Source: Rhodopseudomonas sp. (GTDB taxonomy: Bacteria > Pseudomonadota > Alphaproteobacteria > Rhizobiales > Xanthobacteraceae). From it: 64,000 nt of DNA. The stretch covers positions 496,001 to 560,000 of the forward strand of contig NZ_JACABA010000002.1 in assembly GCF_013377015.1 (NCBI RefSeq), given 5' to 3'. Position 1 is the first letter of the stretch. Each line of letters opens with the position of its first letter. Below, piece by piece: positions 1 to 8,291 of this stretch. The translations under genes and the position numbers were made by a program. The notes beneath the pieces are model-generated. The model was not told where the DNA came from. It saw nothing but the letters and a program-made list of their open reading frames with translations, and did no database searches.

Positions 1-11
1 CAACAGCGAGC

Positions 12-100
12 GTAGCCCGGATCCAGCGCAGCGCGATCCGGGACCTCGCTCAGCACTGAAACGCACCTCACCGGATTACGCTGCGCTTCATCAGGGCTAC
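12..100. repeat. REP-like imperfect inverted repeat
   Basis: The left arm at 12-41 and the reverse complement of the right arm at 71-100 agree at 25 of 30 positions. The arms open with GTAGCCC and close with GGGCTAC, and share the core AGCGCAGCG. About 29 bases separate them. This form resembles the dispersed GTAGCCCGGAT...ATCCGGGCTAC palindromes common between genes in Bradyrhizobium and Rhodopseudomonas. I see no second copy in the window. It could fold into a long hairpin at the 3' side of the minus-strand gene that ends at 126. Confidence 0.7.
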
Positions 101-125
101 TGGCTTCGCTCGGCGCTTTGCCGCT

Positions 126-488
126 TCATCTGCCGCAATTCCAGATCGGGCCGATCGGCGTCTGGGTCCAGCACGGACCAAAACTGCCGCCATTGTAGCG
201 GCCGCCGTAGAAGCCGGGCCGGCCGACATAGTGCAATTCCCCGTCCCATCCGTAATAGCGCGGCGTCGGGTCGATATACCAGGGGCGCCGGTTGCGGCGG
301 GCCATGCGCAGATCCGAAGCTTTCTGGCGAAACAGCGGAACGCTGTTGCTCAGCGGCTGATGATAGCCCGGCAGGAAGCCGTAGCCATGCCAGCGCGGCG
401 GCGACCGCTTGTGCACCGGCGCAGCCTGCGCAGCGGCGGAGAGCAGCGACAGGACGACAGCGATCGATAGACAGATGAGGCGCGACAT
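126..488 (-). CDS. small exported protein, function unknown
   Basis: This 120-residue protein starts with a clear signal peptide (MSRLICLSIAVVLSLLSAAA, cleavage near AQA-AP). An ATG 12 codons upstream stays open, but starting there would bury the signal peptide. The mature part is rich in Tyr, Gly, Pro and Trp, with YGWDGELHYVGRPGFYGG and a closing GPIWNCGR containing one of two cysteines. It looks like a short periplasmic or surface protein of the kind abundant in Bradyrhizobiaceae. I do not recognise a named family and infer no function. Confidence 0.75.
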   Translation of the reverse strand: MSRLICLSIAVVLSLLSAAAQAAPVHKRSPPRWHGYGFLPGYHQPLSNSVPLFRQKASDLRMARRNRRPWYIDPTPRYYGWDGELHYVGRPGFYGGRYNGGSFGPCWTQTPIGPIWNCGR

Positions 489-633
489 CGGTCGACGATA
501 GACGCTCGGCTGCCGGCAGGCCATTCAAATCTGGGTGCAAATCGAGCTTCGGCCGCTTGCGCGCAGCGTCGCCCGCTGCAGTCCAGTCCGCCGGACGCTG
601 ACAGCGCTCCAGCCTCATGCTAGATTGCATCCC

Positions 634-870
634 ATGAAAACCAAACCGCTGACCGACATTCTCGCGCGGGTCGAAACTTGGCCGCCGCATCTGCAGGACG
701 AGCTGGCCGCCTTCGCGCGTGAGCTCGACGCCGGTGCCAACGGTCGCGACTATCAGCCGACGCCGGAGGAACTGGCCGGAATCGACCGTGGATTGCGCGA
801 CGCGGCGGAAGGCCGCTTTGCCAGCGAGGCGCAGGTCGAAGCCGCGTTCGCCAAATTTCGCGGTCAATGA
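634..870 (+). CDS. antitoxin of a ParD/ParE-type pair
   Basis: The 78-residue acidic protein begins MKTKPLTDILARVETWP and has the helical C-terminal half typical of small antitoxins that wrap around a RelE/ParE toxin (EELAGIDRGLRDAAEGRF, then VEAAFAKFRG). The reading frame is open further upstream, but this ATG gives the expected size. Its stop overlaps the start of the next gene (ATGA at 867-870), the usual translational coupling of toxin-antitoxin pairs. The partner toxin frame is interrupted, so this may now be an orphan antitoxin. Such antitoxins usually repress their own promoter; I see no certain operator. Confidence 0.7.
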   Translation: MKTKPLTDILARVETWPPHLQDELAAFARELDAGANGRDYQPTPEELAGIDRGLRDAAEGRFASEAQVEAAFAKFRGQ

Positions 871-1160
871 AGGTCGTCTATACCGACGAAGCACTGCGTG
901 ATCTCGATGCCATCGCCGATTGGTTGACCGCGCACTACCCGACGGTCGCGCCGGCCGTCGGGCGGCGCATTCAGAGCGTCGTGGCCCACATCGCGCGTTG
1001 GCCGCAAAGCGCGCGACGGTCCGCCGGCCGGCCGAACGTTTGCGTGGTGCCGCTCGGGCGCTATCCATAACTGATCTTCTATCGCGTCACCGCTGATGCC
1101 GTCGAGATCCTGCACATTCATCATGCCGCTCGGCAGCGTTTGGATGACGACGACTCTTAG
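867..1160 (+). pseudogene. ParE/RelE-like toxin broken by an in-frame TAA
   Basis: The frame opens MKVVYTDEALRDLDAIADWL, typical of ParE toxins (an early Y-T-x-x-A-x-x-D-L followed by I-x-x-Y/W), and reads to VVPLGRYP, where TAA at 1068-1070 stops it after 67 residues. With no frame change the next codons read LIFYRVTADAVEILHIHHAA and end at TAG 1158-1160. The motif Y-L-I-F-Y-R-V followed by V-x-I-L-x-I-x-H-x-x-R is the conserved ParE C-terminus, so the TAA most likely replaced a Tyr codon (TAC or TAT). Restored length would be 97 residues, normal for the family. The last strand and basic C-terminus needed for activity are lost, so the toxin is probably dead. Confidence 0.8.
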
Positions 1161-1252
1161 CCCGAGATCAGATCGCGGGAATTCTTGGGCATGGATTCGG
1201 CGTGGATTTCGATAGCGATGCGGCATTGCTCGATCCGGGCCGCCTTGCCCGA

Positions 1253-1762
1253 CTACTTCTTCGGTTCCGTCGCCGGCTTCTCCTTGGTCAGGATCGCGAC
1301 CAGCGCGTAGTCCGGCGTCGTGCCCGGCTTGCTGGCGATCTGGTCGTAAATCAGAAAGTCGCCGTCGAGGCGCAGTTTGATATCGTCGATCTTGTCATTG
1401 TCGATCGGGTTCAGCGTCACCAGGCTCTCGCCCTTGACCGAGCCCACTTTGGTGTTGGGCTTCAGCGTGGTCGCGGTGCCTTCGACGAAGGTGATGACGC
1501 CGTCCTTGTCGATGGTGAATTTGTCGATTTCGGCGAAGGTCTGTTTGCCGAGCTCGTCGCATACCATGTGGGCTTCATGCACCTGGTAGCTGGTCTCGCT
1601 GCCGACGAATTTCATCTTGATGTCGCCGCAGCTGTAGATCTTGTCGGCCATCTGGAAGGTGCCCTTGCCGACCCAGACGCCGTCGACGAAAGACGCGCCG
1701 CCACCGGCGATTGCTGTTGAACCAAGTGCAACGACGAGCGCGGCGCTCAAGATCAATTTCAT
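1253..1762 (-). CDS. exported protein, function unknown
   Basis: The 169-residue product has a signal peptide (MKLILSAALVVALGSTAIA) and a mature part that looks like a beta-rich lipid- or ligand-binding fold: GVWVGKGTFQMADKIYSCGD, VGSETSYQVHEAHMVCDELG, then FLIYDQIASKPG. Two cysteines about 34 residues apart could form a disulfide. I took the ATG directly before the signal peptide; an in-frame start six codons upstream is possible. No named family is recognised. The gene stands alone, with about 280 bases between it and the next gene. Confidence 0.75.
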   Translation of the reverse strand: MKLILSAALVVALGSTAIAGGGASFVDGVWVGKGTFQMADKIYSCGDIKMKFVGSETSYQVHEAHMVCDELGKQTFAEIDKFTIDKDGVITFVEGTATTLKPNTKVGSVKGESLVTLNPIDNDKIDDIKLRLDGDFLIYDQIASKPGTTPDYALVAILTKEKPATEPKK

Positions 1763-2040
1763 CGGACACCCTCCAGTCAAAAGGTTTTCTAATACCTATT
1801 TCAGTAATGATTACAGTATGTTGGCATGACAACGCCGGCATCACAAGCGAACCCGCCGGGGATGTCGTTGATATGCATCACCCGCAGAAATCGCCCGTCA
1901 GACACCTTGCGGTTCGCCAACCGGATCGAACCGCCGCCGTTGCGCGCGTCCGATTCGTGTGGCTCTCTCGCAGCGAACATCCGCCGCGGCGTCGATGTGA
2001 CCGGAACACCAGCGTGTTCGCGAACCCCAAAGGATCCGCC

Positions 2041-2481
2041 ATGTCATTGCGCAGCGTTCGTACTCTCGTCGTCGCCCTGATCGCGCTGCTGGCGGCGGGC
2101 CTGGCGCCGCCGGCCCGCGCCGACAGCGGCACCATCCACATCTCGTTCCTGAAGGCCGGCTGGGTGATCGGCGGCTCGTTCGGCAGCGGTACCCTGACGT
2201 TTCGCGGCCGGACCTATCCGCTCTCGATCGGCGGCCTCAGCTACGGCCTCACCTTCGGCGGTTCGCAAACCGATCTGCACGGCCGGGTCAGCAACATCTT
2301 CCGCCCGCAGGATGTCGAGGGCGTCTATGGCGCTGCCGGCGCCGGCGCCACCGTGGTGCAGGGCGCGCAGGCGATCGTGCTGACCAATCAGAACGGCGCG
2401 CTGCTGGAATTGAGCGGCCGGCAGACCGGATTGATGGTCAGTCTCGACCTCAGCGGCATGGCGCTGTCGCTGGCCCGCTGA
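2041..2481 (+). CDS. exported glycine-rich protein, function unknown
   Basis: This 146-residue protein starts with a signal peptide (MSLRSVRTLVVALIALLAAG, cleavage near ARA-DS). The mature part is Gly-rich: GWVIGGSFGSGTLTFRG, YPLSIGGLSYGLTFGGS, VEGVYGAAGAGATVVQGAQA. The regular G-G-x-x-G-x-x-x-F pattern recalls SYLF/YSC84 or EipA-like envelope proteins, but I cannot assign it to either. The frame is open upstream to about 1711, but only this ATG gives a usable signal peptide. It is convergent with the gene at 2490-2867, with eight bases between the stops. Confidence 0.75.
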   Translation: MSLRSVRTLVVALIALLAAGLAPPARADSGTIHISFLKAGWVIGGSFGSGTLTFRGRTYPLSIGGLSYGLTFGGSQTDLHGRVSNIFRPQDVEGVYGAAGAGATVVQGAQAIVLTNQNGALLELSGRQTGLMVSLDLSGMALSLAR

Positions 2482-2489
2482 TCTGACGC

Positions 2490-2867
2490 TCAGCGCGGCA
2501 GCTTCGGGATCGAGTCCGCAAAGCCGTTGAAGCAGGCCAGCCGCTCGTCCTGCTCGGGCTGCAAACGGCAGTCGGCGACTGCCTTCGCTGCCGCCTTCGG
2601 CGGCTTGGCGCCGGGCTTGGCCTTCGGCGGAAACACCGCATCGTAGCAGTCGAGCCGCTCCTTGGAGCCGTCTTCGATGTCGAGGCAGGCCTGCAGCCGC
2701 ACCGCGATCGATTGCGGCTTGCCGGGCTGCTTGATGGCCGCGCCGGCCGGCTTGGCCTGCTTCGGCTTGATCTGCACCAGCGGCTTGTCGCCGACCATCG
2801 GCGGCGGGCTCTGCGCCAGCGCCGTCGCCGAAACCAGCATCGCGCCCAGTATCAACCACGCTCTCAT
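2490..2867 (-). CDS. exported protein with a duplicated Cys motif
   Basis: The 125-residue protein has a signal peptide (MRAWLILGAMLVSATALAQS) preceded by a GAGGG ribosome-binding site that fixes the start. The mature part carries two related motifs, CLDIEDGSKERLDCYDAVF and CRLQPEQDERLACFNGFAD. Each is C-x(7-9)-R-L-x-C-[YF]-[DN], so each probably closes one disulfide. A Lys/Pro/Ala linker separates them. Similar C...RLxCYD units occur in small periplasmic proteins, including type VI accessory proteins of the VasI kind, but I see no secretion genes here. Function is unknown. Confidence 0.7.
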   Translation of the reverse strand: MRAWLILGAMLVSATALAQSPPPMVGDKPLVQIKPKQAKPAGAAIKQPGKPQSIAVRLQACLDIEDGSKERLDCYDAVFPPKAKPGAKPPKAAAKAVADCRLQPEQDERLACFNGFADSIPKLPR

Positions 2868-3142
2868 CGGATCCCTCATCGATTGCACCGCATCGCAGCG
2901 CGCGGCCGGCATTGTTCGCGTCCCCCTCAAATCGAAGACTCGGCGCGGCGTCAAGCCCCGCAACGGTCGGAGCCGAGCGGCCCTGCGAACGGTCCGGATT
3001 GACGAACCCGAAATCCGGGATCATTTTGTCTGGCGTCAAGGCATGCCGCCTGAAATCGGCGTCGGATATTTGTGCGGGTATTTGGCCCGTCCTCTATCCG
3101 CCGGCCGCCGCGCCCCCTCAACCATCCGATCTGGAGTCTACG

Positions 3143-4258
3143 GTGCGCCCTGCCGTCATTGCCACCACCGGCCTCTACACCCCGCCCGACAGCGTCTCGA
3201 ACGCCGAGCTGGTCGCCGCCTTCAACGCCTATGTCGAACGCTTCAACGCCGACAATCGCGACGCGATCGAGGCCGGGCGGATCGAACCGCTGCAGCCGTC
3301 GTCAGTGGAATTCATCGAGAAGGCCTCCGGCATCAAGTCGCGCTTCGTGGTGCAGAAGTCCGGCATCCTCGACCCCGCGGTGATGCGGCCGGTGATTCCG
3401 GAGCGTCCCAACGAACAAATCTCGATCCTGGCCGAGATCGCGGTCGCCGCCGCCGAGGATGCGCTGACGCGCTGGGGCAAGCCGCGCGAGCGAATCGGCG
3501 CCGTGCTGTGCGCGGCGTCGAACATGCAGCGCGCCTATCCGGCGATGGCGGTCGAGGTTCAAGCTGCGTTGGGGCTTGGCGGCTTCGGCTTCGATATGAA
3601 CGTGGCCTGCTCGTCGGCGACGTTCGGGATCAAGACCGCGGCCGACTATGTTGCCACCGGATCGGTCGACGCGGTGCTGATGGTCAACCCCGAGATCTGC
3701 TCCGGCCATCTCAATTTCCGCGATCGCGACAGCCACTTCATCTTCGGCGACGTCGCCACCGCAGTGATCGTCGAACGCGCCGACCAGGCCGAGGGTGGCT
3801 GGGATATTCTCGGCACCAGGCTGAGAACCCAATTCTCCAACAACATCCGCAACAATTCTGGCTTCCTTAATCGCGCTGCGCCGGAGGGCCGCGACCTGCC
3901 GGACAAGCTGTTCGTCCAGCAGGGCCGCAAGGTGTTCAAGGAGGTGGTGCCGCTGGTCTCGGAGATGATCCTGGAGCACGCCAGCGATCTCGGCCTCGAC
4001 CCGCAGGCGCTGAAGCGGATGTGGCTCCATCAGGCCAACATCAACATGAACGAGATCATCGGCCGCCGCGTGCTCGGCCGCGAGCCGACGGCGGACGAGA
4101 ACGTCATCATCCTCGACCAATATGCCAACACCTCGTCGGCAGGTTCGATCATCGCCTTCCACAAGCACTCCGACGATCTGGTGGCGGATGACGTCGGCCT
4201 GATCTGCTCGTTCGGCGCCGGCTACTCGGCCGGCACCGTGTTCGTGCGCAAGCGCTGA
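3143..4258 (+). CDS. beta-ketoacyl-ACP synthase III family protein
   Basis: This 371-residue thiolase-fold enzyme shows the FabH catalytic triad: Cys156 in NVACSSATFG, His296 in WLHQANINM and Asn329 in QYANTSSAGS, with the glycine-rich closing GAGYSAGTVF. Such enzymes condense an acyl-CoA with malonyl-ACP. It is some 50 residues longer than housekeeping FabH (about 320) and stands away from plsX, so it is likely a paralogue with special substrates, comparable in size to PA3286 of Pseudomonas, which feeds medium-chain acyl-CoA into synthesis. The start is GTG with GGAG six bases upstream; the frame is open further upstream but without family sequence. Confidence 0.85.
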   Translation: MRPAVIATTGLYTPPDSVSNAELVAAFNAYVERFNADNRDAIEAGRIEPLQPSSVEFIEKASGIKSRFVVQKSGILDPAVMRPVIPERPNEQISILAEIAVAAAEDALTRWGKPRERIGAVLCAASNMQRAYPAMAVEVQAALGLGGFGFDMNVACSSATFGIKTAADYVATGSVDAVLMVNPEICSGHLNFRDRDSHFIFGDVATAVIVERADQAEGGWDILGTRLRTQFSNNIRNNSGFLNRAAPEGRDLPDKLFVQQGRKVFKEVVPLVSEMILEHASDLGLDPQALKRMWLHQANINMNEIIGRRVLGREPTADENVIILDQYANTSSAGSIIAFHKHSDDLVADDVGLICSFGAGYSAGTVFVRKR

Positions 4259-4307
4259 AAAGACGATGCCGGCTGGAACAAGCGTCCCGGCTGCGCTATC
4301 AAGGCAG

Positions 4308-4520
4308 ATGCAATTTATCCTCGCGGTGTTCATCATTGCAGCGTTGCCGATCGCGGCGATGGCCGAGGACAAACGCCCCGTCAAGCCGCTGCCGCCGCGG
4401 CAGGCCAAGACCAACCCCTGCGCCGCGTTCGGGCCGGGCTTTGTGATGGTAGAGGGCACTTCCACCTGCGTCAGGATCGGCGGCAGCATCAGCGTTGGCG
4501 CCGGCGGTCGCTCGCGTTAA
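4308..4520 (+). CDS. small exported protein with a porin N-terminal motif
   Basis: The 70-residue protein has a signal peptide (MQFILAVFIIAALPIAAMA) and a mature part of only about 50 residues. Its core, NPCAAFGPGFVMVEGTSTC followed by VRIGGS, matches the signature just after the signal peptide in alphaproteobacterial porins (C-x(3)-G-x-G-[FY]-x(4)-G-T-x-T-C-[IV]-[RK]-I-G-G). No barrel follows; the protein ends at GAGGRSR. It may be a remnant of a porin or a stand-alone disulfide module. It starts about 50 bases after the FabH-like gene on the same strand. Confidence 0.65.
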   Translation: MQFILAVFIIAALPIAAMAEDKRPVKPLPPRQAKTNPCAAFGPGFVMVEGTSTCVRIGGSISVGAGGRSR

Positions 4521-4669
4521 CCCGCCCCCGCCCCCGCAGGCGCGCGGCAGCCTGTTGTTGTGCAATGCCTCCGCTCGCCGGCTCGTCTTGGATTTCGCAT
4601 ATTTGGCCGCTCTTGGCCGCCGGCCCCGGGCAATTACGGGGACGGAAATGTGATCGGCACGGGCGCGTT

Positions 4670-4698
4670 TTGCTGCTCGGAACCAGTCGCACTATGTT
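4670..4698 (+). promoter_or_regulatory. candidate sigma-70-type promoter for the CPBP gene
   Basis: TTGCTG at 4670-4675 and TATGTT at 4693-4698 are separated by 17 bases and lie 14 bases before the ATG at 4713. This is a moderate match to the housekeeping consensus, judged by eye only. It would give a very short leader. Confidence 0.3.
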
Positions 4699-4712
4699 AT
4701 CTTGACAGTTCG

Positions 4713-5318
4713 ATGACATATTTGCGTCAACTGCGACCGATCGTGCCGCTGGCCGGATTTGCGGTCCTGCTCACCTTGCCTGGACTTGCGATCCAGTCCG
4801 GGATGCTGCCGTTCGAGTACAGAATATACGCGCTGTTGGTGGTTTCGGCCGTCTGCATAGCGCTGTGCCTGCTGGCCGGCTTTTCATACGCCGAGCTCGG
4901 CCTCGGCCGGCCCTCGTCACGTCGGCACTGGATCGGTTGCGGCACGCTGACGGTCGGGCTTGCCGCGATCATGGTGCTGGCGACAAAGCTGTTCAGCTTC
5001 GATCATCAGCAACCAGTCTGGCTGAGCTTTGCGCCGTTCTATGTGCTGGTCTCCAGCCCATGTCAGGAGGTGGTGTGCCGGTCGATCCCCAAACTCATGA
5101 CCGACCGTCTGCAAACCAACGGCTGGGCCTATGTGCTATATTCCGCCACGATGTTTTCCCTGATCCATCTGGCCTATGGCGACACCGCGCTGCTGCTGAA
5201 CACCTTCCTGCTCGGCGTGGTGTGGGGCTTCGCCTATCTGCGGATGCGCAACATCTGGCCGTTGATCATCTCCCACGCCGCGATCGGGACGCTGGCGTTT
5301 TCGCTCGGACTGGCGTGA
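4713..5318 (+). CDS. CPBP family intramembrane protease-like protein
   Basis: The 201-residue hydrophobic protein has about six membrane segments and the layout of the CPBP (CAAX prenyl protease 2/Abi) family. The first motif reads SSPCQEVVCRS, where the usual E-E-x-x-x-R is Q118-E119-x-x-x-R, so one of the two conserved glutamates is missing. The other expected residues are present: His152 in SLIHLAYG and His188 in IISHAAIGT. Relatives include proteases and membrane proteins of unproven activity. The altered motif may make this one weak or inactive. It stands alone. Confidence 0.75.
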   Translation: MTYLRQLRPIVPLAGFAVLLTLPGLAIQSGMLPFEYRIYALLVVSAVCIALCLLAGFSYAELGLGRPSSRRHWIGCGTLTVGLAAIMVLATKLFSFDHQQPVWLSFAPFYVLVSSPCQEVVCRSIPKLMTDRLQTNGWAYVLYSATMFSLIHLAYGDTALLLNTFLLGVVWGFAYLRMRNIWPLIISHAAIGTLAFSLGLA

Positions 5319-5412
5319 ACGGACGCGGCAATCGCCGATCAGCGGGCCTGCCATCACCAGCACGCAAACCTACTGTCATTCATTCGCCGCTCCGATCGCG
5401 TAGGTTGATCTC

Positions 5413-6165
5413 ATGTTCGATTCTCCGACGCGTCATCTCGCGCTGACCGGCGCCAGCAATTTCCGCGATCTCGGCGGCTATCCCGGACGCGACGGCCGCT
5501 TGGTCCGCTGGCGGCGGATGTTCCGCTCCAATCATCTCGGCGATTTGACCGCGCAGGATATCGACGTGCTGCGCGGCCTCGGCTTGAAGAGCGCATTCGA
5601 TCTGCGCGGCGCGGACGAGCGGCTGGCGAGCATGTGTTGCTTCGACGCCATCACGGTCCATTCGCTACCGATCGAGCCGGCAGTCCTGGTGGCCCTGAAA
5701 ACTCGGCTGCTCAGCGCCGAGCCGCTGACCGCCGCCGAGACCGCGGAACTGATGCGCGATTCCTACCGCGACTATGTGCGGCGGAACACCCCAGCGTTCC
5801 GCGCCCTGTTCGCGCATCTGCTCGAAGACCACGCGCCGCTGGTGATCCATTGCACCGCCGGCAAGGACCGCACCGGCTTCGCCTGCGCGCTGATCCTGAA
5901 CGCACTCGGCGTGTCCGAGGATCTGATCGTCGAAGATTATCTGCTGACCAATCGCCATTACCGGATCGATCCGGCGACCGCGCGCAGCATCGAGCTGCCC
6001 GACGACGTCAAGGCGGTGCTGGTTTCGGTCGAGGAATCGTTCCTCGCTGCGGCGTTCGAGGCCGTGCATGCCGACTACGGCAGTCTCGACGCCTATCTCG
6101 CGGACGGCCTTGGCATCGGCGCGCGCGAACAGGCCGCGCTCGACCGGCGCTACCTGGAATCCTGA
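5413..6165 (+). CDS. tyrosine/serine protein phosphatase family protein
   Basis: The 250-residue protein has the signature HCTAGKDRTGFA, the C-x5-R loop of cysteine-dependent phosphatases, with catalytic Cys147. The N-terminal NFRDLGGYPGRDGRLVRW is characteristic of the Y_phosphatase3 (DUF1111-independent, IphP-like) family. Substrates in the family range from phosphotyrosine to phosphoinositides, and none can be inferred here. No signal peptide is visible, so it should be cytoplasmic. Its stop lies in an inverted repeat shared with the end of kup. Confidence 0.85.
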   Translation: MFDSPTRHLALTGASNFRDLGGYPGRDGRLVRWRRMFRSNHLGDLTAQDIDVLRGLGLKSAFDLRGADERLASMCCFDAITVHSLPIEPAVLVALKTRLLSAEPLTAAETAELMRDSYRDYVRRNTPAFRALFAHLLEDHAPLVIHCTAGKDRTGFACALILNALGVSEDLIVEDYLLTNRHYRIDPATARSIELPDDVKAVLVSVEESFLAAAFEAVHADYGSLDAYLADGLGIGAREQAALDRRYLES

Positions 6166-6186
6166 CGCCGCGCGGCGCGCGCGTCA
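6163..6186. terminator. inverted repeat spanning two convergent stop codons
   Basis: TGACGC at 6163-6168 pairs with GCGTCA at 6181-6186, with a GC-only interior that can pair further. The outer triplets are the phosphatase stop (TGA) and the complement of the kup stop. It could slow polymerase from both sides, but no T-run follows, so it is a weak intrinsic terminator at best. Confidence 0.35.
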
Positions 6187-8049
6187 GATTTCCAGTTGGG
6201 TGCCGAGCTCGACCACGCGCTCGGTCGGGATCTTGAAGAAGATCGTCGCCCGCGTGGCATTCAGCGTCATGAAGGTGAACAGTCGCTCCCGCCACAGCGC
6301 CATGCCGGGATTGAGACTCGGCACAAAGGTCTCGCGGCTGAGGAAGAACGAGGTCGACATCATGTTGAACTCCTGGCCGAACTTCTTGCACAGCGCCAGC
6401 GCGGCGGGCACGTCGGGGGTCTGCATGAAGCCGTAGCGGATGGTCAGGCGATGGAAGCCGTCGCCGAGATCGGTCATCTCGACCCGCTCGGAGTCGGGCA
6501 CGTAAGGCGTCTCCGCGGTCATCACGGTGGCGAGGATGACGCGCTGATGGACGGTCTGATTGTGCTTGAGATTATGCAGCAACGCCGGCGGCACGCCGTC
6601 GGTGGCGGCGGTCAGGAATACCGCAGTGCCGCGCGCGCGCGACACGTTGGGGCCGAGCGCCCGCATCACCACGTCGAGCGGGACCGCCTGTTTCTTCAGC
6701 TGCTTGCGCACCAGCGAACGGCCGCGGCGCCAGGTCGTCAGCACCGTGAACGAGATGAAGCCGACGAACAGCGGAAACCAACCGCCCTGCGCGACCTTGA
6801 TGATGTTGGCGGAGAAGTAGGCGAAATCGACCAGCAGCAGCGTGCCGGCTACCGCGACGACGGCAGTCCAGTGCCAACGCCACAGCAGCGACATCACGAA
6901 GGAGACCAGGATGGTGTCGATCATCATCGTGCCGGTGACGGCAATGCCGTACGCGGCAGCGAGATTGCTCGACGACTGGAAGCCGATCACCAGCGCCATC
7001 ACCGCGAGGTACAGCGTCCAGTTGGTGAACGGGACGTAGATCTGCCCAGCTTCCTCGCCCGAGGTGTGCACGATCGTCATACGCGGCAGCAAGCCGAGCT
7101 GAATCGCCTGACGGGCGACCGAGTAAGCTCCGGAAATCACCGCCTGCGAGGCGATCACGGTGGCGAGCGTCGCAAGTCCGACCATCGGCACCACCATCCA
7201 TTCCGGCCCAAGCCGGAAGAACGGATTCTGAATCGCCCCCGGATCAGTGACCAGCAGCGCGCCCTGACCGAAATAGTTCAACAGCAGCGCCGGCAGCACC
7301 AGACAGAACCACGCCACCCGGATCGGGAAACGGCCGAAATGTCCCATGTCGGTGTACAGCGCCTCGCCGCCGGTGACGGCGAGCACCACCGAGCCGAGCG
7401 CGAAGAAGCTCAGCATCGGATTGGCGTAGATGAAGGCGGCCGCGAAGGTCGGACTGATCGCCTCGAGCACCACCGGCGCCGCCGCGATATTGGCGATGCC
7501 GAGCACCGCGAGCACCACAAACCACGCGCACATCACCGGTCCGAACAGCCGGCCAACCAGGCCGGTGCCGCGGCTCTGAATGAAGAACAAGGCCGTGAGC
7601 ACCACCGCGGTGATCGGAACGACGTACGGCTTGAGGTCGGCAGTGACGACCTCGAGGCCTTCCACCGCCGACAACACCGAGATCGCCGGCGTGATCATGC
7701 TGTCGCCGTAGAACAGAGCCGCGGCGATGACGCCGAGCAGCATCAGCGGATAGGCGACGCGGCGGCCCTTGGTCAGTTCGGTGACCAGCGCCAGCAGCGC
7801 CAGGCTGCCGCCCTCGCCGTGGTTGTCGGCGCGCATGATAATGATGACGTATTTCACCGTGACCAGCAGCATCACGGTCCAGAACACCAGCGACAGCACG
7901 CCGAACACGTTGTCCGGCGTGACCGGAATCGGATGGTGGCCGGCGAAGGTTTCCTTCAGCGCATAAAGCGGGCTGGTGCCGATATCGCCATAGACGACCC
8001 CGATGGCGCTGACGATCAGGCCCGCGCCCTTCTTGTTGTGTTCGCTCAT
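6184..8049 (-). CDS. kup: KUP family potassium uptake transporter
   Basis: The 621-residue product is the normal length for Kup. It carries the family hallmark [18 protein letters not shown] near residue 16, a dozen hydrophobic segments up to about residue 435 and a soluble C-terminal domain of about 190 residues. Kup imports K+ with H+ across the inner membrane at low external potassium or low pH. The start is the ATG at 8049; about 240 bases of apparently non-coding DNA lie upstream. Bradyrhizobiaceae often carry several kup copies, so the paralogue number cannot be given. Confidence 0.95.
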   Translation of the reverse strand: MSEHNKKGAGLIVSAIGVVYGDIGTSPLYALKETFAGHHPIPVTPDNVFGVLSLVFWTVMLLVTVKYVIIIMRADNHGEGGSLALLALVTELTKGRRVAYPLMLLGVIAAALFYGDSMITPAISVLSAVEGLEVVTADLKPYVVPITAVVLTALFFIQSRGTGLVGRLFGPVMCAWFVVLAVLGIANIAAAPVVLEAISPTFAAAFIYANPMLSFFALGSVVLAVTGGEALYTDMGHFGRFPIRVAWFCLVLPALLLNYFGQGALLVTDPGAIQNPFFRLGPEWMVVPMVGLATLATVIASQAVISGAYSVARQAIQLGLLPRMTIVHTSGEEAGQIYVPFTNWTLYLAVMALVIGFQSSSNLAAAYGIAVTGTMMIDTILVSFVMSLLWRWHWTAVVAVAGTLLLVDFAYFSANIIKVAQGGWFPLFVGFISFTVLTTWRRGRSLVRKQLKKQAVPLDVVMRALGPNVSRARGTAVFLTAATDGVPPALLHNLKHNQTVHQRVILATVMTAETPYVPDSERVEMTDLGDGFHRLTIRYGFMQTPDVPAALALCKKFGQEFNMMSTSFFLSRETFVPSLNPGMALWRERLFTFMTLNATRATIFFKIPTERVVELGTQLEI

Positions 8050-8291
8050 TGCCCGCCCCTGGCCCGCGTCAATCGATTTGCCAAGGCGAGATCTGGTCTC
8101 GAACCGACCGAACTGCCAATTCCGGCATCAAGGAGCATTGGCTCTGCTGCGATACCCATCCTGCTAGCGCACGATTCTGCAATGGTTTCTTCTTTCCACA
8201 TCGGACCGGCTTTGTTATGGAGCTGGATCAGGACGGAGCTGTCGCCGCCCCGGCGAAAGACACATATCTCATTGATTCATTGAATTATTTT
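8050..8291. other. non-coding stretch upstream of kup
   Basis: This segment should hold the kup promoter (minus strand). A short AT-rich part lies around 8260-8300. I see no convincing promoter pair, riboswitch or small gene. Plus-strand frames across it show no protein-like composition. Confidence 0.4.

Noticed and set aside
6196..8283. 695-codon open frame on the plus strand
   Set aside because: It is fully antisense to kup, which is recognised with certainty; its composition is typical of an antisense frame.
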